The notes: generated by a model not told the origin, from the sequence alone. Shown: positions 34,480 through 48,439, counted from the first letter of the stretch. The stretch is DNA of 64,000 bases from Lingula anatina (GCF_001039355.2 NW_019776068.1:489065-553064), one strand, 5' to 3'. Numbers and translations: made by a program.

Positions 34480-35314
34480 TGGGCGTGCATACTATTACAC
34501 CACACCCATACCCTCTCTTACTTACACTTGTGCATCATTAGAGCTTTTCAGCATAATATTTAAATACCCAAATAAAAACTTAATGGAGTTTTTTTTTATT
34601 CCTCTTATCTGGTCAGCTTGCATGTACAGTTCAGTAGAAGGTCCCAAATAATATGGAAAAATAGTTTAATAGAAAAATTGTTCACATTTTAATTTTAAAT
34701 TTGAATCTGGCAGATTGCTCCTTCATGTAGAATTTTGACCTGGGTGATACAATTCTTGGCATTATAGTTAAACCTAAGGTAGGTGTTTCCCTGGGGAAAT
34801 AATTAGAAAAGCCATTCCCAAAACCTTTTCTTAGCTGCCGTGTATTGCAGCTTATTGTATATAGAAGCAGATGTCCGTGTCACTGTCCTGATAATCAAGG
34901 AGTATTGAAACTCTGTGATAATCGAGCTTATAGATTAATGACCACATGGTGAGCCTGTAGATCTGATGTTACCATGTTATAGTTGTCAAACCATGTTTCA
35001 ATGGGTGGGGCTACAACAGGCCACTGTGCACGTCATTGGTATCATAAGCTTCACAGCATATCAGTCAACCGTTTCCTTCAGTTTTGATGGAAGTGAAGAG
35101 AATAATGTTATGCTCTTGCTATGTTGTTGAATCATCACATGATTGGTTCATAATATGTCATATATATTTTTAAGCATACTAACCCTAATGACAGAGCTAC
35201 ATCCATTTGCAAGAAGTGAGGTGAATTTTATATGAAAAGCAGTTTTTTTTTCAAGGAGGAGGGGGGAGTTTTGTGATTTTATGCCAAATGTGGCCTCAAA
35301 GGATGGGGGAAAGG
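29994..35314. other. CpG-poor intron-like or desert DNA
   Basis: No gene is supported. A somewhat GC-richer block at 31,170-31,290 contains CACTTAA and CTTTG words but no good exon, although an open frame of 118 codons (31,041-31,394) spans it. A CA repeat lies at 34,429-34,476. Everything else is T-rich unique sequence. Confidence 0.55.
34429..34476. repeat. CA dinucleotide microsatellite
   Basis: About 48 bases of CA. Cys/Val- or His/Thr-repeat peptides read from it are artefacts. Confidence 0.95.
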
Positions 35315-35317
35315 TAA

Positions 35318-35837
35318 GGCCCCTATTTCACACAGATCACGAATCCCACGAATTGCCAGGAATTGAGAAATTTCAGGATTCATGAGGATTCGTGAGATTT
35401 TGCCAATTTTCTGGTCTAATTCGACATGCTCACGGTTAATTTACGATACAGGTGCGATAGTGTTACAAATATTCGTGGGATTCGGCTGGAATCATGAGAT
35501 TTTGCCAATTTTCTGGTCTAATTCGACACGCTCTACGATTCAGTTACGATACAGGTGCGATAGTGTTACAAATATTCGTGGGATTCGGCTGGAATCGCAC
35601 GAATATTGTCCAGAAATTCACTACGAGTTTTTGGAATTGGGAGTTCGTGGCCAAAACTTTGAAAAGCTTAAATTTTTTGCCACGAATTCCCGATTGATCA
35701 AGAATTGCAGGAACTGACTACAATTATATACGAATCTGTTAAGAACTTCATGAACTGATTACAATTCAACCACGAATCGTGAAATTTGTCAATTCCTGGC
35801 CATTCGTGGGATTCGTGGTCTGTGTGAAATAGGGGCA
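35318..35837. mobile_element. PIF/Harbinger-like non-autonomous element
   Basis: The ends GGCCCCTATTTCACACAG and CTGTGTGAAATAGGGGC begin inverted repeats that continue for about 55 bases with few mismatches. TAA flanks both sides (35,315-35,317 and 35,838-35,840), as expected for the three-base TWA target duplication of PIF/Harbinger elements. Inside is a head-to-tail duplication of 102 bases (35,393-35,494 and 35,495-35,596). CpG is much denser than in the flanks, suggesting recent insertion. It encodes no transposase. Confidence 0.8.
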
Positions 35838-35840
35838 TAA

Positions 35841-38602
35841 CCAAATATAGTGTGTGTGTGGTGCGTGCTTGTGCATGTGTGTATGTGGGAGAGAGAGAGA
35901 GAGAGAGGAGGGTAAGGTTTTGCAAATGAAATTATACATTAAGAGAATTAATTATGGCAAAATGTTCATTCTCTTAATATGATTGAATTATTAGTTTGTC
36001 AGTGAGAGATGTATTCGCAACTGGACCCCTTGGGAGGGGGTTTATCTCAGCTATAGATAAATTTGTTCATTGATGCATGGTTCAACATGGAAAAATGAAA
36101 CCTTCATTGCATAATCTTACTTTTAATATTTGTCAGGGGAATTGAGGATTTTCCTCTTGACTTACCGGGTGAATAACCATCTATCCTATATAAGGTATCT
36201 GGATTGAAATTGTTCTTAGTCAGATATGGCTCAGCTGCACATATAGTGAAAGTTGTATGGTAGGATGACTTCTTTTATCCCCATGATAAAAAAATTAATC
36301 TTATAGAACAATTAGAAATTCTGTTGGCAAAGAGCTATCATAATGTTCTCGTATATAATTATATGGATTTGTATATAATTATATGGAAGGTGTGTTCACA
36401 CAGCTGTTACTATACAAATTACCCAATTGCTTTGCACTAAAACTTTTATTAAACACCAGCAATTAGCAGACATTGATCGTAATTTGCTTGATCCACAGAC
36501 AGATGGCACACTTTTTTCAGCTCGGTTACAACTGGTGCCTTTCACATTTCCATATTGTATGTAACATTTAGCTATCTGCTTAGGCTTATGATTGAAGTAA
36601 TTTTTTAGTATGTACTGCAGAAATAATGAAAAGATAAAATTGACTTGATAGTTTTGTACTGCAGAAATAATGAATAGATAAAATTGTTTGACTCAATAGT
36701 TTTGTTTATTTTTTGGGTATAAATCTTGGCTTATTAGACTTCAATTGTGGTTGGGCTGGTTGATGATATGCACCCTTTTATTTTTTTCTCACACTGCATT
36801 CTTGTAATTCCTTGAATCACCTCATTACATGTTTCTGTATTGAAAATATTGGATTAGTGGCGATTAAATAGTCAGTTTACTGATTGTAGCACCGCCTGAT
36901 TATATGCAAACTATTTCAATCTGTCAAAGTTGGCGATAAATGCTTAATTGATTGATTGGCAGCGCAGCTCCACCCGATTTTAGGTTATCGGCCATGTCCG
37001 TGTTGTTTCAGGTTCACAGGCTCTGCGTTCACTGGCTGCTCTATGCCTTATCTTTACAAGATAACAATACAGTTTTCTACAAAAGTTCATAACTTGTAGT
37101 CATGTAAAAGAAGATAATGTGTAATTTTCAGAAAGAAATTATTAGCTGATTTCAGTATTTTTCGGTGTGTGATTTTATGTGCATTCAAGTTGATAATCAA
37201 CTTGGATACCTAGGCAGTTTATCAAGAGCTACTTGGAGTTGTTATTTTGCGAACATATATGTATCATTACCGGATCTGAATTTCTTTATTTTATTTTGAA
37301 CAAAGAGTCATCATATCCAAAATATAGATTTTTTTTCCGGGAGTTGATACTCCTTACCACAAATGGTCACAATGATAGTAACTATTTCTAACTTTTGGCA
37401 GTTTGTTGACCAACTTAGTCATAGGTGTTAAGTACATAGCTTATCAAATTTGGAAGAGTATCAATTTGGTGACACTTGACCCTTGGAGTATTAATTCTGT
37501 ACTTGCTAGTGACTGAGGTTTGTCAGGTAGAAGACTGGGTGCATGGTGTGAGGCAGGTAGACCTGTCTCTTTCAAGTACTGGTACCTAAGGTAAGAAGAG
37601 GCATGAGCGAACTTGGAATGTAGAACATGAGGTATAATTTTGATGTTGACTTGCCTTAGGGATAACAGGACATACTTTTCTGTTAAGGCCAGATACCTGT
37701 TTGTACCAGATGGAAGACTCAATATATAGATATACATGTAGCTGTCGCTAACATATTATGATCATGCACCTGATGACAAACACTGAATATTTGCGAGTTT
37801 TTTTTTTTAGAAATGAATGAAAGGGTAGGAAACTTGTGTGCTATCTTCAGGTTATGCCTGGGTAAGGAACTCACTAAAAATAAAGATATGTTATTATTTT
37901 CCATGTATGGCATAATACATGAACTAATTTTCTATTTTTTATGAATTACATAAATTAGATTATGGGCATCATTGATCTGCTTAGTGTATTACACCACCAA
38001 TCAATACTTTAAATTCTCTCTCCATCTTTCCCTCTCTCTCTTTCTCTATTTCTTTCTTTCTCTCTCATACACACATTTATACTAGTTTACTTAAATTTTA
38101 CCTTAAAGTGTTATAAATATCCACATGAATTTTTGTTTAAATAGTTTGTTAACTAGCCATTTAATTATGTTCAGTGGTACTTTATTCAATTAGCAAGATA
38201 TCGGATAAAGTGGGAAACACTGATGAGATTAATTAAGGTGGGTCTAGTAAACCAATCAAGATTCTTAATAGAATATCCTCAATAAGTAGATAAATCACAT
38301 TAATTTAAGAAGAAAGGTATAGAGTTCCCTTTGATGACATAACATGGATCCTTTGTTCAAGATACCTTTTGTTGAGAGTTCATTCATATAATCTCGTACA
38401 TTTGAATTACTAGCTTTAATTAGAATATTGCAGGCTTCCTTGAATTTTGTTCTTGATTGTAGAGCCTTGATGGTGTTTATTTTTTATCAAAATGAAATGT
38501 CATAAAGATTGTGGTTTGCACAGAATGCCATGACATTTTAAGGCAGGCATGGCTGTGCTTACAAAATACATTAGATGATATGAATTTTGATGTGGCATAA
38601 AC

Positions 38603-38639
<37 letters not shown>

Positions 38640-41600
38640 AGGGAGACTTGGTGTCATGCACATACTGGTAATGAAACAATCATTTGACTCTGAAGGATAA
38701 TAGAACATCATGGTGACTGTAATTGATGTGTGATTGGTTTGGCCAAGACATGCAATATTGATTTAATTCTACCATAAAATGAGAATATTTTCTTTCTTTT
38801 AGTTTGTTTATTGGTTGGGAGATACTCTTTTACAGGCATGACTCAATAGATTATGTATTTAAAGAAATTTTGAAGGACAGTCATTCCTGTACTAGATAAC
38901 TAAAATTGTCTCAAGACCAACTAAGTTGAATTCAAGGGGGGTATTGGTGGAAAACACATTTTAAGTTCCCAAACACAAAGATGTTTTATTGCGATAATTG
39001 TTTGAACTGTTTATGTCTGGAAAAGTGATAATTGTTACACTGTTCTGGGTGCTTTTGTAATATTTTATACAACCCGAGGATTCAATATAAAAGATTAGCA
39101 CCATTGCCACCTGTTTTCATTATTATCCTCTGTGTCTGATCTCAAATTTTAATGCTCTTTCTACAGCTAATGGAGTTCAAATGTTTTAAATGAATGAACC
39201 GAGAAGTCATTTGGTTATTATTTGCAAAACTTGTGCTATTTTGAACCAATTTTTTTTTTTTTTTTTGCATACATGTTGATTGCTATTCATTTTTTTTTAC
39301 TCATTGCAAATTTGTCCAGTTTAAATATAACATTATAGAAACATGTTATTATGCACCAGGATGCATAATAGTTTGAAATCTTAGAACATAATTTTTTTCT
39401 GATGCATACATTAGAAAAAAATCATGTATTTGTGTCCATAGGCAGTACCACACCCACTCCTCCAGAGTTGAGCACTGACATGTGTACTTAGGTGGACTCA
39501 TTATTCTTGGCTAGTCCCTCCATATCTTGGCAGCATTAGAACTTTTCTGGATTCAAATGATCATCATTTGACACTCTCCAAGTTTTCCTCAGGGCATTTC
39601 TCTCCAGAAAGTATCATTATGCTGGGTTATTTGGTTTGTTAGAGGATAAATGTTGCCAACTGGGTTATATATCAGTACTTATGTTTTCATGTCACCAATA
39701 AACTGATGGACTATGTATCAGTATTGTAGGCTCTGAAAGCATGCAGCTGATTTCCGGGCCTTTTGCCTAAGAAGTCCCATCCAGTGTTCTGAAGTGACCT
39801 TTATGTTATGTTTTGTGGGGTCATTTTAAGCAATTGCAGAAATCCCATTAAAAGTACATGAGGAGTTTAAAATCAGTTTGCTTAATACCCTGAAAGGAGG
39901 AATCTGTTCTGGATATTTTCCAAGACTGTTTGTATACTCTTGGGATCTACTGCCTGCTCTATGTATGGTGTAGCAGTATTGTTTAACCTATGCATTTATA
40001 GCTAAATGGCTGTCACAGGAAGTTATTCGTTACTTTAAAAAAACTGACTGTAAATCATTCACCCTGGTTGTGTGCAGTCCAAGTAACTGTTAAAGTTGAA
40101 TTTAGGATGCAGTTTCTTTGCCAAAAAGTCAAGGCACTATGATTACAGGTTATTTATTGGAGCTTACCTTGATGTTACTGGAGTTCATAAGAGCAAAAGA
40201 ACCATTCATTCATTACTGCACAGTTCTCTGACAGCATGTTAGCCTCATTAGTAAGGCTGGCCAGGGTTCGGACCATGTCCTAGGAAGTTGTAAAATTGAC
40301 ACCAGGTGTGTTTCTTACATTTCTTTTTTTCTCCATCATTCTCAACATTGGCCCTGGCCAGCTTTGTAAACTACTTGTAAATCAGTCATGTAGTTTTAAT
40401 TATTGAAAATATTTTGAATGATTTCTTGCATTAGAGTTCTATATTATTTGTTATAATTTGTGTTATCTGAATTTGTTCATTTGAATTATGGTTTACATAT
40501 ACCTCAGTCTCTTTTTCCTATAAATCATCTCACCAAAAACACTTTTGCATCTTTACTTCAGTTATTTCCCCATACAATTGAAAAATAATGTGCTTATCCT
40601 TGAGGGGGTGTCTTGTGCATTGAAAGAAATAAACATAATTGCTTTTTAACAAGAGGTGTAAAAAGCTTTTTTGAACAGCTATGTACTTCACACATATAAA
40701 GGTCAGGTGAAGGTATTCTTTATTGCAGCCTTGACTGATGAAAGAGGAGTTCTGACAGGAAAAACTAGTTTGCCTCAGTCATTTTCCTAGGGGGCAGTTC
40801 AGAATGATAAAAAACAAAATTAAAATTTTCTTTGCTATGGGATTATACAAATTAATAGTCTTTGCATGCAATTGTATTGAACTGATGTCAAATACCTCCT
40901 TCCATGAGTTCCCATATTTTTGATAGGTTGAATAAGGGATTTTGTTATGTGATGTGCAGTTTTGAGATGGTCCCACAAGGTAAAGCTAATTAGAACTGGC
41001 TTAGGGTTTAAAAAATAGCATCTGGCTGTTGGCATCATTTATGTAGATGATGGTTGTAAAGACAGAGTAGTGCTTGGATCTTTAGTTTGGGCATCTGTAC
41101 CTGCCAGCTACACTTTCTGCAGACTTTTACATGTAAATTTGTTGAGATAAAAGGCCTGGATTTTAAACAAATACACACTATGCAAGGAAGTCTAGATCTG
41201 AACATCCTATCATAGTTTCAAGAACGTTTTGGAACAGTTTCCAGAGAGTTATTTACATAGGATATGATAGTAAGTATTTTTGTTGTTAATAGTGTTGTTC
41301 CGTGACACAGTTTTCAGTGAATGGCAATGTATATTTGTAGAGGTACATGTAGGTTGATCTGTACTTGGATTACTTAAGTTGAGATTTTTATTGATTCATA
41401 GTGCACAAACATTATTGCAAAAAGCCAGCGGTTATAAATGTGTCAATATTCATCTCATTATTACTCAATAAAGATGTTTTTGTGCTTCTGGCATTATGCT
41501 GAATGTTTTATGTTGCTCTGTAGAATTCAATATAAATGGCAGATTAGCAAGTTATCATTGTTCTAAAAACATTATAAATATCTTTTCAACAACATCTTTA

Positions 41601-44556
41601 TGTTCCTTGATAAGTATGTAGCCAAGTATTGTCTTTTGAGTTTGAGTAATACATTCTCATAAGGCATGTAATTAAAAACAGGCCTTTTACTATCCACTGC
41701 ATGTTTGTGCAGAAGTCAGAATACAGTACTGTAGACTTCTTCAAAGTAAGCAGATTCTGTTTTTTACAACAGGCAGATTTGTTTATTTACCGTTCATTAA
41801 GTGACCATGATCTGTGGGTTATCTGCAGTATGTTCCTGGTGTACCTGGCTAATGAAGATGTTTCACAGTACACTAAGGTCCCAGCAGGTCTGCAGGGAAA
41901 GTTTACACTGTTTCCTGTTGTTACCTGTGCAGGAATGCTTATTTAATGGCCCATTAAACCTGGCAACTGGCTGGGGAGCAGATAGTAAGATTCCATAACA
42001 CACCAAGTCCCATTTACCTCCTATTTTTTGTGCTGTGTCTCGCATCCTTGTAATTTTGGAGGTAAGGGAAGAGAAAATCCCTGTAAAGCTTATGTGAATA
42101 TGGACTTTTTTGAAAGTTCTTCCTCAATCTTAACATGAAGGTTTGTAGGAAATAAAAGTGAAAATATGTGTATTAAGTTTGTGTAGGAATTAGTGACCAT
42201 ACTGACCACCATAAAGACGATGTAAGAAGCAGAACCTGAGGGATGGGTACACTATAACAGTGGTGTCAATATGTTTGAATTTGGTTATTTTGTTATCTTT
42301 ATTGAGGCTTTGCAGAATTAAGAAAAATTGTCAGTGGTATTACATGGAAAAAAGGTTGCCACACTCCAGGCAAAGCTGAATCATCGGTGTCATATCCCTA
42401 TTATATGCAGAATTAGCAGCGCTTAGGATATTGATTAAATAATACTACCTTTAAGAAGCTTATTTCTGTAGCTAACTTGAGGCTAGTTGGAGTTTTCACC
42501 AGAGAGACCAAAAACTCCACCTTTTTGAACAGAGCATGTGTGAAGAGAGATTTGAATTAACAAAGCTCATAATAGACACTAAAATATAGAATATATGCCA
42601 CTTAAAAGGCCTGCAATATCTTCCTTGGCACTGACTAATACATCCCAGCACAGTGTGGATTGAGCTTTTGTTTCTATTGGCTGTAAACTCTTCCTTCTCT
42701 CAATGCACTCTCGATGCACTCTCGACTGATACGAAGGATTATGTTAGGCACATATCCTTGTAGTTCTTATGCAGTGTTCAAGATAACAGTTTTTAATCTG
42801 GAGGTTAATGGCATAGACATCAGTACTTTTAGACCAGCCATTGAAGAATTTCATCTCTAAAAGTGAGTTCATGAGTGCTACTCTTATTATTGCGACAACT
42901 AAATGAAAGTTATCAGTTTCAGTGTAACCTTACAAAAACGTTGTATACAAGGATGTGCAGCTTCTGCCAGGGGAAGCTTTTGGGAATGCCTACCTTGGCC
43001 TGTTTATGTGTCATAACAGATTTTAAAAGCAATTATGGCCTTGAGATACAGGCCAGGTAGGACCAACTTATGGAAATAATCCGATTCTGAGATACATGTA
43101 GTTCTGATAGTTTATAGTGTGGCTGTCAGTATTGTGTGAATTATGTACTAGTACAAGACTAGAAAACTTGCAAGAATCCACATGAGGTGGGGCTAACCTT
43201 TTAGCAGTGAGGGTAAAACTCTGCGATGGATTTGTCTTCTTACAAAACAAACATAAGTAACACTAAAAAAAGTGAATATATACTGTTCTGCATAAGACTG
43301 ATTTTACAAAAAGTATCTGTGGATTTTACAAAAAGTATTCAGTCAACTTTTATTCGTTGCTTTACTGCATTTGCTAATCAGACCTTATTTCCGACTCTGC
43401 TTTCCTCCCAATCAACAAAATTCTGCTTAATTTTACACTACATTGTGAAACTTGAGCAATCTTAGATCATTTCTACTTTGACTCCATGTTTTTGTTTTAT
43501 TGTAGTATATGTAAATTAATTAGTTATTCAATGAATATTTGATTATAGGTTAATGGTGAATCATGTTAGCAAAGTATTTAAGGATTAGATGTTTTAACTT
43601 AAAAGATAATTGGAACATTTGGCATGATGATATCTAGTCAATATTTATTGGTTAAACAGAATTGTAATAATAAAAACAACTAAAGACACCTACTCTTGCA
43701 TGGGATGGTATTTTACCAGCTGGTACACATTGATACATTTGGTTAATCCTTAAAATTTACAAATATTCATTTACCTTGTGATACCGAATATTTGAAATAA
43801 TGGTGGTAGGTACTGAAAATACTATGAGTATCTAGGAATAGGGAAGAAGTTTTATATACAGACTTGAAAACTCATATGCCAGACATAACATCGCCCACAT
43901 CCTCTTTGACATTTCTTGTTTGCATATTGAAAATAACCGATTTCTGAGGCGCTTATCTAATAATCCTTAAAATGACGTAGAACTCTTTCTTTCTTAAAAA
44001 TCAAAGAATTGAGCAACTATTCAATGTAGATGTCAAAAATAATACTAAGACTCCAGACTCTTAGATCTGTGGGTTTTATTGTGTGGCTGATGGCATTGAA
44101 GAAAGGACAACAATTCTGATTTTTACGTAATTACCGCATAATGGCTTTGAATTGTTGATTATATCTATGCATGCAGTCTGTTATCCGGTTAGTTAGTCAA
44201 GATCTATCAGAAGAATAGGTTTCAACCAGCTGTTCCCTGGTGTGCAAACATTCAGATGAAGATTGTTGAAGAAAACCAAAAGCAATCACGTTTCCTAAAT
44301 GCTATTTAAAAGCATATGCTTTTTTTCCTACTTTCATTTTGCATAAAGTGTATTTTTGCGGTATTCTAAGTACAAAAGTATGTAAGCATGCAATGAAAGG
44401 TTGGAAAGGGGAGTATAATTTCTTTTTTATTTGTTTAGAAGCATAATATCTTCTTGCAGTTAAAATATGGGTGGATGTGAAAGATTTTTCCTTGTGGTCA
44501 TAGACTTCTTTATTTGCTGCATATACTGTCATATCACATTTGATTTACTGTTTCAG
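35841..44556. other. CpG-poor intron-like or desert DNA
   Basis: No gene is supported. It contains GA repeats (35,888-35,907 and about 38,606-38,632), a CT-rich run (about 38,020-38,065), a 44-base tandem duplication (36,612-36,655 and 36,656-36,699) and poly-T runs near 39,250. A GC-richer block at 41,860-42,070 has no open frame with clear protein character. Confidence 0.55.
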
Positions 44557-44698
44557 GTCTGTGAAGGTCTTATGAAAAACAAGATTTGAAGCACACTTTG
44601 GATTTACTTCAAAGACATCTTGAACTGCAGTGACTCTGGAAGTCATGTTTCTTTGAAGATTCTGCACGCTGAGAGAGAAGTTGTAAAAGTACCCTCAA
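44557..44698 (+). ncRNA. Candidate non-coding exon (5' UTR or lncRNA)
   Basis: A 142-base block is bounded by a good acceptor (TTTACTGTTTCAG) and a perfect donor core (CAA|GTAAGT). All three plus frames contain early stops, so it cannot be an internal coding exon. It would suit an untranslated exon of a gene continuing rightwards. This rests only on splice-site form. Confidence 0.2.
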
Positions 44699-46642
44699 GT
44701 AAGTAGATGTCCCATTGTTCCTATTCTCATTATGAATTAAAGAATTGTGGTAAAGCCATGTGGACATTGTGAATGTGCGTGCATAGGGATGTGTGTGTGA
44801 AAGAGCCTGCATGCATACGAGAGAGAGAATAGGTCTGGTTAGAAAATCTTTGAAGAGAGCTTACAAAGATGAATACAGAGTTAGGTTTATTTTGTTTTGA
44901 CTTATTGAATATCATGCCATTTGATATTTTTTATCTCTCTGCTGATAGAAAAGAAAGGTTAAATGTCTTTTACTTTTAGATTGTGTCTGTCCAGATAACC
45001 CATGTGTTCCAGCAAACATTTCAGGTTTTTTTTCATTATGCATATACCAGTCAAAGAAAAAAGGAACACAATATTAAGTCAAAGTTTAATGTGGCTGATA
45101 TATTTCCTCTGTTTTTCTCTGAGACATCTGAAAAAAAATGTGGTCCAAAAAAAAAACAGATAAAAATAAACAGACTTTTTTTTTTGGTTTTTAGTGAATG
45201 ACTGAGAGTGATTGTGATTGATGGACTTCACACGAACTACTTTTTTGGCTCTTGAAACATGATTGATAGAACAACTACAGTAAAAAAAAAATGCAACATT
45301 TTCTCCCTTGCCAAAATGCAATAGATTTAGCAGGCATGACCAGTCCCTTTTGGTTTCTCTTCAGTGCCTTTTCATTGATATTCTTCTCAAATCTTTTTCT
45401 TTATTGATCAGAAATATGAAGAAAAGGAGGATATGTAATTGTACATCTAATGATTCCTTTCCATGTCATTAGCTGGCAAGTGAAGCCTGCGTGTATGAAA
45501 TGACTCCTTATTAATGTAAACCTTGCACAGATTTGTTTGAGCTATCTTTCAGCTGCACATGCAAGCAAATCTTGTCAGATCCTGCCTATTCACTTCTTGA
45601 TGTATCACTACAAATATGTGAATAATGACTGTGGATTAATATATGCACCATATTATGCTGTATCAATATCTGATTCTTTATCCTGGAAGTACGTAAGAGT
45701 AAATGGAAAAAAGAAAAAAGCTTGCACTTGGAAATTTTTTTTTTTTTAATTTTGGTAAAATAATAGAGGTTCTTATGGTCGCTTGCTTTTAATGATGTTT
45801 TCTTTCTCAAGTAGAAAAAAATTGAAATATTCAAGTCCAATCGGCATTGCATGTAGGGAAGTTTGAATTGGCAATCACAGAAGTCATAACGGAAATGCAT
45901 TCTTAAAGCAGGGTGGTTTGACAGGTCATCAGGGAACATTATTCAGTGAATGACTAGCATTTAAAAAGTATTGGCTATACATCGTTGTCATGGGAAACTT
46001 TTCTCTTTATGTCCAATAGTTTTTTTTTTCTGTAAGAAATATGAATTTGGGAGTTTGGGATAAGCCCTCATATTATGAGGTTTTGACTTCATATCACTTC
46101 ACATTACTTACAGATTGCACCAATTAAGATCAAAATGCATAAGGTCATATCTGCTTTCTGTAGTTGAAGTTTGTATAATATTATTCATTGGTCTTTCAAC
46201 AATATTTGACAACCTGCATATTTTGAAAAAAAAAAAAAAAAGCTTTCAAATTTACTATTCAGAAACAATTCTCTTGTAGTGGATGTGCGTTTTACATAGA
46301 TTGTTTTAAACGTGTAAAGCAATAAATTTTTTAAATTATTTTTGCACAAATAAAGTGTGCCATTTAGTTGGTCGATTCATAATCATGCAAGTAGCATGGG
46401 GTTAGGAGAAAGTAAGTGCGATTTCTTTCTCACACCAGAGATATTGGTCATATTTTTAGAAGTGATATGTATTTTTAAACTAACAGTGGGCAGGCTTGAT
46501 ACCCAAGGCATTCTGGACTTCATTGATTTAGTGACCTAAAGCACAGGGAGTGAGACGGAGTCAGATGATATCATGGTGTCTAGAAGTACATTGTGTGTTG
46601 AGTACTACCACACACACGCACACAGACATACACACACTAAAA
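44699..46642. other. CpG-poor intron-like or desert DNA
   Basis: No gene or transposon is recognised. It contains many A and T runs and a poly-A of about 16 near 46,230. Confidence 0.55.
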
Positions 46643-46807
46643 CAGGCCCGAAGCCAGGGGGTATGGGGGGTTCGAAAGAACTGCACTTTTTGCTGGAAAA
46701 AGGTCCACTCTGGGTAAAATTTGATCTAGGTACATGAAAATTTTATGATGAAAGGTCTACTTTTTTAGAAAAGAACCCCCCATTTGAAATTGCTGGCTGT
46801 GGGCCTG
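46643..46807 (+). mobile_element. Foldback repeat (CAGGCCC family), plus orientation
   Basis: Ends CAGGCCC and GGGCCTG are exact inverted repeats, with G-rich then C-rich subterminal arms. The middle reads TTTGCTGGAAAAAGGTCCACT and CTGGGTAAAATTTGATC, matching 23,496-23,653 in reverse. A more decayed relative may lie at 57,590-57,720. No clear target duplication is seen. Confidence 0.65.
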
Positions 46808-47676
46808 GTAAAGACAAAGCAATGCAAAGGTTCCAGAGTATGGGCCTCTGCCAAAGCAAGTGTAGTTATTTGCGACAGATGGAACCTACACCAAACTATT
46901 TAGCAGCGGATCCATACCTGAGCAATTGCAGAAGATTATTGTGAGGAGATGATCTATAGCTATTGAACAACAGTAATGCAATGTAATTAGGCACCAAGAA
47001 TGATGAAGTGTTAGCGTAAATTTATGGCCTACTTAATTTGAAGAAGCAGACGCTTGATTGCAATCCCTCAGAAATCTTGTCTACCAGTTTTTGTGCTGAT
47101 AGCTACCAAGTTTTTTGTTTATTCAGTTTTTAAGTTAGGCCTAAAATGTTTTGTTGAAACTAATGAGAAAAGGGCAATACTCTATATTTTTCGGTTTGAT
47201 AAAGACATATACTGTGTGACATCTTAATATAATACGTGTTTGTAGCCTATGAAGACAAGCAAATGACTACCGTGCAGCAAGGGCTGGATAAGAAAGTATA
47301 GAATCTACTCGTAATTCAAATAATGTAATTACTGGTATCATCTTGCAGCTAGAGTGAAACGAAGGTTAAATGATAGTGAGACATACTAGCAGCGAACACA
47401 CTAATGAAAATACACTCAGTGGCATTACTTGGGCTGATATGCACATTAAAGGAGACATATCTGTCAAAAATCTTATAGGTGCAAGATTTTTCAAATTACA
47501 AGATAAGGAGATGAAATTCATGTACTGGGCAATCATTATAGCAGACAATTTGTAACCTTTTAATCATTTAATATTGTAATCATAAATGAAGAAAGTTTTG
47601 TAGAGCATGTTTTCAGAGCAAATAAGTAAAATAGGTAGAATATTTAAAGTGACTCTGGTTTCTCTTCCACTCCTCC
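46808..47676. other. CpG-poor unique DNA
   Basis: No gene is recognised. It holds one of only two TAGGCCTA-type words that I see right of 25 kb (near 47,134). Confidence 0.55.
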
Positions 47677-47850
47677 CTGGGGTAGCACTTACACTCGCCA
47701 ATTTAGCCAAATGCTAAAACTGGCCTTAATTGGCTAAAGAAAACGGACTTGACTCGACTTGTTTTAGTCAAATTATAACCATTTTGATAACAAATTGACA
47801 AAAAATCGGTGATTTGGCTAAGCGAAAAAAAATTGCTAGTGCTACCCCAG
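47677..47850. mobile_element. Foldback MITE (CTGGGGTAGCACT ends)
   Basis: CTGGGGTAGCACT and AGTGCTACCCCAG are perfect inverted ends about 174 bases apart. Subterminal ATTTAGCCAAAT-like and ATTTGGCTAA words are also inverted. It is flanked by CCTCC-rich DNA, so the target duplication is ambiguous. Non-coding. Confidence 0.7.
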
Positions 47851-48439
47851 CCTCCCCCCCCCCTTTTCTGGATAGCACTCACATGTTTATATTAATTGAT
47901 TGACTAAAGTTTTCATTTCCCTTCATTAAATCAATTGCTCTCAAGGTATCACTTTCGAAGCAAGAAAAGGAAAAAAAAATAGAGAGAGAGAGGGATAAAG
48001 GAAACTGTTGTCAGTGTCCTCTTGGCAGTAGCCAATACAGATATCTAGCAACTAGCCAGAGAGTATTGATTTTGCTAGAAATGATATCAAATGGAGTGGT
48101 AGAGATATTTTATTGAAATTCAACTTCAGCAAGCTGGTGCAAGTTACTCTGTGTTGGAGATCCTCCAGTCTGTTTTCTATTGATGAGAATGTGTTGCTTG
48201 GCCATTAATCCTTTATGTTTATGAAAGCATATTCCTGTATGCAGTTTTAGATATTCTTGTTTTCCTTTTAATTCCTGATCTACTGGCTTCTAATTCTCTG
48301 AGGAATGGTGGGTATAGTAAGCTTTTCTCATCATGGGGAATTTTATCTCTTGCTCCGCTATCATGAAAAGTTTTGTAAAATCAGCTCAGTAGCTTCAGGA
48401 ATAACATTTGAACAGCTTTTTTTCACCTCCTATATTATC
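47851..48439. other. Unique DNA without recognised features
   Basis: It begins with a C run (47,855-47,864) and has a short GA repeat near 47,980. No gene is seen. Confidence 0.5.

Noticed and set aside
34199-34651. Open frames made of Cys-Val or His-Thr repeats
   Set aside because: They are translations of the CA microsatellite at 34,429-34,476, without splice or start context.
35382-35717. 111-codon open frame with an internally repeated peptide
   Set aside because: It lies wholly inside the Harbinger-like element and reflects its 102-base duplication (a multiple of three); it has no transposase features.
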